Below are positions 19,393 through 25,451 of a stretch of DNA of 25,451 nt, piece by piece. Origin of the DNA: Methylophaga sp. (lineage in GTDB: Bacteria; Pseudomonadota; Gammaproteobacteria; Nitrosococcales; Methylophagaceae). A program made the translations under genes and the position numbers. The DNA is taken from contig NZ_JAUSCC010000017.1 in NCBI RefSeq assembly GCF_030651745.1, positions 1-25,451 of the forward strand, read 5' to 3'. The notes below the pieces were generated by a model. That model saw only the letters and a program-made list of their open reading frames with translations. It ran no database searches and was not told the DNA's origin. Within the stretch, counting starts at the first letter, position 1. The number at the start of each line of letters is the position of its first letter.

Positions 19393-20256
19393 ATGGTAAG
19401 TAAAAAAAGAGGATTAGGCAGAGGACTTGATGCGCTGTTAGGTGACGTCAATCAGGATGAAAACAGCCTGAATGACAGCTTGCAACATTTTCCTCTCGAC
19501 ATGATCCAGCCCGGCAAATACCAGCCGCGTATGGATATGTCTCAGGAATCCCTTGAAGAACTTGCTGATTCGATTCGTGCTCAAGGTCTGGTGCAACCAA
19601 TTGTGGTTAGACCGATCGAAGGCGGTCGTTATGAAATCATTGCCGGTGAACGGCGCTGGCGGGCATCTAAACTTGCTGGTCTGGAAAGTGTTCCGGTTTT
19701 AATCAAAGATGTGTCAGATCGCAGCGCGATAGCCATGGCATTGATTGAGAATATCCAACGCGAAAATCTGAACCCGATGGAAGAGGCTAACGCCTTGTTC
19801 CGACTTCGTGAAGAATTTGAATTAACCCATCAGCAAACTGCCGAGGCAGTGGGTAAATCCCGAGCCACCATCACCAATTTACTACGTCTGCGTAATCTCA
19901 ATGATGATGTGAAAAAGTTGCTGGAGAACTGCGATCTGGAAATGGGTCATGCCCGCACTCTGTTAGCATTGGAAGGCGAAAGCCAATCCGAAGCAGCATT
20001 ACAGATCGTTGAAAAAGGTCTTTCTGTTCGTGAAACGGAACAGCTGGTCCGCCGTCTGTTAAAACCCTCAGCAACAGATAAGCCGGAAGTCGCTCAACCT
20101 TCAGTCGAAGAAATCGAGCAAATTGAACAGCGTATTGTTGAAAAACTTGGCAATGGTTTTAGTATTAAACACCGCGCCAATGGTAAAGGTAAGCTGGTGT
20201 TTGATTATGCCAATGTCGATGAGCTAAAACGGCTGATCAAGCAAATTGGCGTTTAA
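19393..20256 (+). CDS. parB: Chromosome-partitioning protein ParB (Spo0J)
   Basis: A CTP-dependent DNA clamp that loads at parS sites and stimulates ParA. The 287 residues begin KKRGLGRGLDALLGD. The CTP-binding domain includes GRYEIIAGERRWRAS (residues 80-92) and IENIQRENLNPMEEA. A helix-turn-helix reads QQTAEAVGKSRATITNLLRL. The C-terminal dimerisation part ends KLVFDYANVDELKRLIKQI. I saw no full parS palindrome (TGTTTCACGTGAAACA) in the window, so its loading site must be elsewhere. A branched hairpin follows at 20296-20346. Confidence 0.95.
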   Translation: MVSKKRGLGRGLDALLGDVNQDENSLNDSLQHFPLDMIQPGKYQPRMDMSQESLEELADSIRAQGLVQPIVVRPIEGGRYEIIAGERRWRASKLAGLESVPVLIKDVSDRSAIAMALIENIQRENLNPMEEANALFRLREEFELTHQQTAEAVGKSRATITNLLRLRNLNDDVKKLLENCDLEMGHARTLLALEGESQSEAALQIVEKGLSVRETEQLVRRLLKPSATDKPEVAQPSVEEIEQIEQRIVEKLGNGFSIKHRANGKGKLVFDYANVDELKRLIKQIGV

Positions 20257-20295
20257 ATACAGTAAAACAATTTTCTCAGTATTTTCATCCAACAG

Positions 20296-20346
20296 GTTGC
20301 ACAGAATTAGGGACATCGATGTGTCACTGTGGTGCAACTTTGTTTC
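20296..20346 (+). terminator. Probable terminator after parB
   Basis: GTTGCAC (20296-20302) pairs with GTGCAAC (20332-20338). Inside lies a second stem built on the palindrome ACATCGATGT. The outer stem is followed by TTTGTTTC. The structure begins 39 bases after the parB stop. The stem is branched and the T-tract interrupted, so efficiency is uncertain. Confidence 0.55.
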
Positions 20347-20398
20347 ATTATCTGCAATAACAAACTGCCCTGGCTGAAGTTAGAGCTGCTAAGTGTGC

Positions 20399-20428
20399 TT
20401 GCAATCACGTTTTTAAAGTCTTTATATC
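20399..20428 (+). promoter_or_regulatory. Sigma70-type promoter candidate for the chemoreceptor-like gene
   Basis: TTGCAA (20399-20404) is followed after 18 bases by TATATC (20423-20428), or after 17 by TTATAT. No flagellar sigma28 motif (TAAA-N15-GCCGATAA) is seen. The start would be near 20435, about 70 bases before the ATG. Confidence 0.4.
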
Positions 20429-20503
20429 TGTTCCACACAATTCAGCCATTCGCTGGACTGACAATTGCATATTGCTGTTTATTCAAAAATTATGGAATCA
20501 GCA

Positions 20504-22357
20504 ATGAAATTGTTGAACAGAATATTCAATTCATCAGAACTCAGTGAAGCCAACCTAAGCAAGGTGTTGGTACCTGAACTTCCAGACATTCAGCATTTTT
20601 CAGAAGAAGAAAAGCGGTTTTATCGTTCTATTCAATTAGTGAGCAGCCAGACAGCCCAGCTTTCCAGACAGATTTTCCGCGCGTTGGAAGTCCAGCAAAA
20701 CTTTTTATCTGAAATCGGTCAGCGGACTGACAAACTGGATACCGAGTTAAAACAAGCTAATGATTATCTGAATAGCTCAAATTCCACCGTTGGTGCATTG
20801 CAATCTCAAATTGATGTAGAGGTGAATGATGTCAATGCCGCTGTCGGGCTGGCTATGCAGCAAATATCTCTCACATTGAATGAAAAATCCGAAAGCGTCA
20901 CTGATGTGCTTGACGGCATTCTGGAAATTGGCCGTGGGGTAAACATGTTGGCACTTAATGCTGCTATAGAGGCTGCGCGTGCAGGTGAGCATGGTCGTGG
21001 TTTTGCGGTTGTGGCAGATGAAGTCCGACGATTGGCAGCAGTCACTATGGAAAGAGCGCAGCAGGCCTCCAAGCAACTCGACTTCACGCAAGTTAATGCC
21101 GAACTGGATAACATTAGCCAGACCAATGCCGAAAGATTGAACAATTTTGTTGAGGTTATTCAATCTGCCACCGGGCAGTTGACCGAGCTGTTTCAGTCAA
21201 TCAGCGAGCAGTTGACGGCGGTAATGGAAAACACCACCGTGATTTTTGAAACGCTGGATTTAAGCAACGGCATCATGCAGCGCATTCACAGTAAAAACAA
21301 AATCATTAATGAAGTGGTTGAAGACACCTCAAAAGGTCTGGAAAAAATTGATATTCAAGCCGCAGACATCAATGCCGCCGTCAAATCAATGGATGCCACA
21401 TTGAAAAAACTCTATCTGGTACCTGATGCGGCACATGATCAGCTGGATGATATTTTGCATCGTGGCAAACTTCGCGTTGCTATTGAGCCAAACTTTGTTG
21501 GTTTGTCTTTCCGGGAAAAACTGGGTGAGCCCCTTAAAGGCATGGATGTGGATTATGCCAAAGCTTTTGCTCATTTTCTCGGCGTTGAATGTGAATTTAT
21601 CGAAGCACCCTGGGATATGTGTACCGAGTTACTCACGGCAGGTAAAAAATATGGCGAACCGCCTGCAGACATTGTTATCAGTGCACTGCCACCATCTGCT
21701 GAATATGACAATATTGCCTACTCTGAAGCCTATACCTACCTGCACTGGGTATTGGCTCGCCGTAAAGGCGACAACAATATCAACCGACTTGAAGATTTAG
21801 TTGGCAAAGTAGTCGGTATCATCAATGATCCGGCTGCATTCCAAGTGCTCGAAGATCGCGGACTTCGCTGGAGTAGTAATGAAAGTAAATCCGGTGGACG
21901 GATTAAGCTGGATAATCTGATTGCCTATTCTGATCAGTCACGAATCCACAACTGCCTGGCTGATGGGGTAGTGGATGCCTTTGGTGTTGACTTGCCGATT
22001 TATTATTGGGCCAGTGAAAATCCCGGCAGTCCTTGGTACGGCAAAATCGAGATTATTCCTGGCAATATTGCACAGCAGCCGTATTACTACACAATGGCAG
22101 TAAATGCCTGGGGTTCAAGTTATCGATTGCTGGCAAAAGCCAATGAGTTTATTGCCTGGTTCAAACAACAACCAGAACGTAAACAGATCGAACAAAGGTG
22201 GCAGGGTTCAGCAGTGAATGGCAGCATCAGCTACCGTGATGAACCTGGCAATTTGATGGGTGAGGCGGAACTTAAAACGTTATATGAAGCGCATTGCCGG
22301 AAGTTTGATTTACAGCCCAAATCACTGGAACTCCCCTTAAAATACAAAAGGGCATAG
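20504..22357 (+). CDS. Soluble chemoreceptor-like protein fused to a family-3 solute-binding domain
   Basis: A 617-residue protein of unusual layout. Residues 1-315 are largely predicted coiled coil. The signalling tip of methyl-accepting chemotaxis proteins is at 141-178: [18 protein letters not shown] followed by [15 protein letters not shown]. Residues about 315-580 resemble a family-3 periplasmic solute-binding domain: [72 protein letters not shown] see no signal peptide and no membrane helix anywhere, so the binding domain should be cytoplasmic. No CheR-docking pentapeptide ends the chain. ATG 20504 is chosen for the GGAA 6 bases ahead; the frame also allows ATG 20492 and TTG 20465. It stands alone between parB and atpI. 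Ligand and partners are unknown; coupling to CheA/CheW is inferred from the tip. Confidence 0.82.
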   Translation: MKLLNRIFNSSELSEANLSKVLVPELPDIQHFSEEEKRFYRSIQLVSSQTAQLSRQIFRALEVQQNFLSEIGQRTDKLDTELKQANDYLNSSNSTVGALQSQIDVEVNDVNAAVGLAMQQISLTLNEKSESVTDVLDGILEIGRGVNMLALNAAIEAARAGEHGRGFAVVADEVRRLAAVTMERAQQASKQLDFTQVNAELDNISQTNAERLNNFVEVIQSATGQLTELFQSISEQLTAVMENTTVIFETLDLSNGIMQRIHSKNKIINEVVEDTSKGLEKIDIQAADINAAVKSMDATLKKLYLVPDAAHDQLDDILHRGKLRVAIEPNFVGLSFREKLGEPLKGMDVDYAKAFAHFLGVECEFIEAPWDMCTELLTAGKKYGEPPADIVISALPPSAEYDNIAYSEAYTYLHWVLARRKGDNNINRLEDLVGKVVGIINDPAAFQVLEDRGLRWSSNESKSGGRIKLDNLIAYSDQSRIHNCLADGVVDAFGVDLPIYYWASENPGSPWYGKIEIIPGNIAQQPYYYTMAVNAWGSSYRLLAKANEFIAWFKQQPERKQIEQRWQGSAVNGSISYRDEPGNLMGEAELKTLYEAHCRKFDLQPKSLELPLKYKRA

Positions 22358-22461
22358 TTAAAATTGCCCCAGGTTAATTCAAAGTTTATGTTTTAGTAAC
22401 ACCCTTGTCGGGAAAATATCACAGTTAACTTCACTCAAAAGCAGAATCCAAAATGGAAACT

Positions 22462-22483
22462 TTCACAACGAAAAAATTGTGAA
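22462..22483. repeat. Inverted repeat TTCACAA-N8-TTGTGAA upstream of the atp promoter
   Basis: A perfect 7-bp dyad with an 8-base A-rich centre, 61 bp upstream of the atp -35 box. No T-tract follows, so it is not a convincing terminator for the preceding gene. It could be an operator; it does not fit the CRP or FNR consensus. Confidence 0.4.
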
Positions 22484-22543
22484 CACGTTATTTCATAAAT
22501 CTGCAATTTTCTTCAGCCTAAAATAAATTAACCGAGATAGTCG

Positions 22544-22573
22544 TTGACCATGCAAAGCATAGGTCTATATAAT
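22544..22573 (+). promoter_or_regulatory. Sigma70 promoter of the atp operon
   Basis: TTGACC (22544-22549), an 18-base spacer and a perfect TATAAT (22568-22573). Transcription would start near 22580, giving a leader of about 37 bases before atpI. This is the strongest sigma70-like promoter I see in the window. Confidence 0.75.
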
Positions 22574-22616
22574 TCCCTGATTTGCTTAAGGCAAAACTAA
22601 GATCCAGCGGATAAAA

Positions 22617-22991
22617 ATGGAGCAGTTAACCAGAGTTAAGCCCGTAAATCGTTTGCTAAAAACCCAGTTTATAGCATTGATTATCATGGTGGCTTGTGTC
22701 TTCTGGTTACAAGGCAAGGATGTCGCCATAGCCCTGTGCTTTGGCGGAATGATCAGTTTGGCCAACACATTGCTGCTTCGGTGGCATTTACTGAAAACAG
22801 TCAAGAAGGCTGGTGCAAACCCAGAGCTAAACCTTGGGGGAGCATTCAGGTGTATTGCAGAGCGATGGTTGCTCACCATAGCTATGTTTGCAGTGGGATT
22901 TGCGGTGCTTGAACTTCGCGCCCTACCTTTACTGCTCGGCTTCGCGGCGATGCAAATAATTTTATTTATTGGACATATGAGACAGGCTTGA
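22617..22991 (+). CDS. atpI: ATP synthase subunit I (AtpI)
   Basis: A small membrane protein at the head of the atp operon, thought to help assemble the c-ring; not part of the final enzyme. The 124 residues contain about four membrane segments, roughly at 17-33, 36-54, 84-100 and 102-119, with a basic loop HLLKTVKKAG between them. Sequence conservation in this family is low, so the call rests on position directly before atpB, topology and length. It is followed by atpB after 8 bases. Confidence 0.88.
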   Translation: MEQLTRVKPVNRLLKTQFIALIIMVACVFWLQGKDVAIALCFGGMISLANTLLLRWHLLKTVKKAGANPELNLGGAFRCIAERWLLTIAMFAVGFAVLELRALPLLLGFAAMQIILFIGHMRQA

Positions 22992-22996
22992 GATAA

Positions 22997-23899
<903 letters not shown>

Positions 23900-23949
23900 T
23901 TTTTTGAGTGGTTTTTAGCTTTACTTTTTATTTATCAAAGAAGTTTTAG

Positions 23950-24192
<243 letters not shown>

Positions 24193-24243
24193 TAGTTTAA
24201 ACACTAACTACCACTACCGTTGCGATAACAAAGAGGTACAGGC

Positions 24244-24714
24244 ATGAATATCAATGCAACCTTGATAGGTCAAGCAATTGCGTTCCTGTTGTTTGTTGGC
24301 TTTTGCATGAAATATGTATGGCCACCGATTATGCAGGCGCTTGATGAGCGTAAAAAGAAAATCGCTGATGGCCTGGCTGCTGCAGAGCGTGGCAGACATG
24401 AACAGGAATTGGCAGAGAAGCGTGCTCAACAAGTGATTCACGAAGCCAAAGATCAGGCAAGCGAAATCGTTTCCCAGGCACAACGTCGTGGAAATGAAAT
24501 TGTTGATGAAGCTAAAGGTACTGCACGTATTGAAGGTGAACGAATTATGTCATCTGCACGTGCGGAAATTGAGCAAGAAGCGAATCGGGCTCGTGATGAA
24601 CTGAGAGTTCAAGTCGGTGCGGTTGCACTGGCGGGTGCTGGCAAAATCCTTAATCGTGAGATTGATGATAAAGCCCACAGTGATCTGCTCGATGAGTTAG
24701 TCAGCCAAATCTAG
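24244..24714 (+). CDS. atpF: F0F1 ATP synthase subunit b
   Basis: The peripheral stalk dimer holding F1 against F0. The 156 residues equal the length of E. coli subunit b. One N-terminal membrane helix (about residues 7-28) contains the conserved MKYVWPPIM boundary. A long charged, alanine-rich coiled coil follows, ending in a short segment that binds subunit delta. It has a GAGGT ribosome site and is followed by atpH after 12 bases. Confidence 0.97.
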   Translation: MNINATLIGQAIAFLLFVGFCMKYVWPPIMQALDERKKKIADGLAAAERGRHEQELAEKRAQQVIHEAKDQASEIVSQAQRRGNEIVDEAKGTARIEGERIMSSARAEIEQEANRARDELRVQVGAVALAGAGKILNREIDDKAHSDLLDELVSQI

Positions 24715-24726
24715 AGGAATCATAGG

Positions 24727-25257
24727 ATGGCAGAATCAATAACCATCGCTCGCCCCTACGCATCAGCCGTATTTGCGATAGCACAAGAAAAAGGTGATAT
24801 GCAGACATGGTCTGAGCTGCTTGCAGTTCTGGCTCAATGTGCTGAGAACAGTGAAATCCAGGCTATTTTGGATAACCCTACCGTCAGTGATGAGCAAGCG
24901 GTTGATTTCCTGGCTGGTATTACAGGTGACTTAAGTGCGGACGCTCGTGGTTTTCTGCTGTTGTTAGCAGAAAACAATCGACTGATGCTGTTGCCTGAAA
25001 TAGCTGAGCTATATGAACAGTTACGCGCCGATGCGGAACAAAAACTGTTTGCAGATGTGATCACTGCGCGTCCATTGACCGATGAGCAAAAAAGCAAGAT
25101 TGCTGCAGCACTGAAAAAACGTTTAGGCAAAGAAATTACGCTCAGCGAGAGTGTGGACGAAAGTCTGCTGGGTGGCGCAATCATTCGGGCAGGCGATCTG
25201 GTAATCGATGGATCTGCCTTAGGTAAATTGAACAGACTGGCCAGCGCGATAAGCTAA
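24727..25257 (+). CDS. atpH: F0F1 ATP synthase subunit delta
   Basis: Links the peripheral stalk to the top of F1. The 176 residues match the family (E. coli 177). The N-terminal helical domain starts ITIARPYASAVFAIAQEKG. The C-terminal part has ADVITARPLTDEQKSKI and the conserved SLLGGAIIRAGDLVIDGS. It stands between atpF and atpA in the usual order. Confidence 0.97.
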   Translation: MAESITIARPYASAVFAIAQEKGDMQTWSELLAVLAQCAENSEIQAILDNPTVSDEQAVDFLAGITGDLSADARGFLLLLAENNRLMLLPEIAELYEQLRADAEQKLFADVITARPLTDEQKSKIAAALKKRLGKEITLSESVDESLLGGAIIRAGDLVIDGSALGKLNRLASAIS

Positions 25258-25281
25258 GCGGCCCGTAAAGAGGAAACAGAG

Positions 25282-25451
25282 ATGCAACTGAATTCAGCAG
25301 AAATCAGTGACCTGATTAAAAAGCGAATTGAAAGCTTTGACGGGGCTACTGAAGCACGAACAGAAGGCACCGTAGTCGGTGTAACCGATGGTATCGTGCG
25401 TATTCATGGTCTTGCCGATGTCATGTCCGGGGAAATGCTTGAGTTTCCAGG
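25282..25451 (+). CDS. atpA: F0F1 ATP synthase subunit alpha (5' part only)
   Basis: Only the first 56 codons are present; the window ends inside the gene. The start [18 protein letters not shown] and the following [19 protein letters not shown] are nearly the E. coli alpha-subunit N-terminus, which covers the delta-binding helix and the beginning of the beta-barrel crown. A GAGGA ribosome site precedes the ATG, 24 bases after atpH. The Walker motifs lie beyond the window. Confidence 0.96.
   Translation, partial: MQLNSAEISDLIKKRIESFDGATEARTEGTVVGVTDGIVRIHGLADVMSGEMLEFP

Noticed and set aside
18592..20256. parS sites near parAB
   Set aside because: I looked for TGTTTCACGTGAAACA. Only half-matches such as CGTGAAAC inside parB (about 20030) and gltB (about 8955) were seen, all in coding sequence and lacking the other arm.

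Overview
The window is a gene-dense stretch of a gammaproteobacterial chromosome with no rRNA, tRNA, phage or CRISPR features. Two things point to Gammaproteobacteria: the block mnmG-rsmG-parA-parB running towards atpI-atpB-atpE-atpF-atpH-atpA, and the gene neighbours gltB-gltD, purE-purK and porin-glnK-amtB. Protein character and a GC content that looks mid-40s percent by eye suggest a marine methylotroph-like lineage such as Methylophaga. That genus guess is an inference from memory, not a measurement.

Layout. Bases 1-28 look like the tail of an upstream gene, followed by a hairpin and then topA (+). A bidirectional terminator separates topA from a minus-strand operon purE-purK-Rdx (SelW-like thioredoxin-fold protein). 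From the divergent region gltB-gltD (glutamate synthase) runs on the plus strand and ends in a long rod-like terminator. Next comes a 269-bp MITE-like element with 32-bp terminal inverted repeats and two internal stems, placed directly in front of hemE. A bidirectional terminator then separates hemE from the minus-strand nitrogen operon TorF-type porin-glnK-amtB. Upstream of that operon is a textbook-like sigma54 promoter with two NtrC-type sites 32 bp apart. lgt (+) and dgkA (-) converge and overlap by 29 bp. The last part is plus-strand: mnmG-rsmG-parA-parB, an unusual soluble chemoreceptor/solute-binding-protein fusion, and the start of the F-type ATP synthase operon, cut off inside atpA.

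How the genes work together. A nitrogen theme links GltBD (ammonium assimilation via glutamine), AmtB (ammonium uptake), GlnK (PII regulator of AmtB) and a co-transcribed outer-membrane porin. The remaining genes are core functions: DNA topology, purine synthesis, haem synthesis, lipoprotein maturation, lipid recycling, tRNA and rRNA modification, chromosome partition and ATP synthesis.

The best candidates for something little described are: (1) the cytoplasmic protein at 20504-22357, which joins a chemoreceptor signalling tip to a C-terminal family-3 solute-binding domain with no visible membrane segment or signal peptide, inserted between parB and atpI; (2) the structured MITE-like element whose right end opens an in-frame extension of hemE; and (3) the NtrC/sigma54 control region of porin-glnK-amtB together with a hairpin between porin and glnK.
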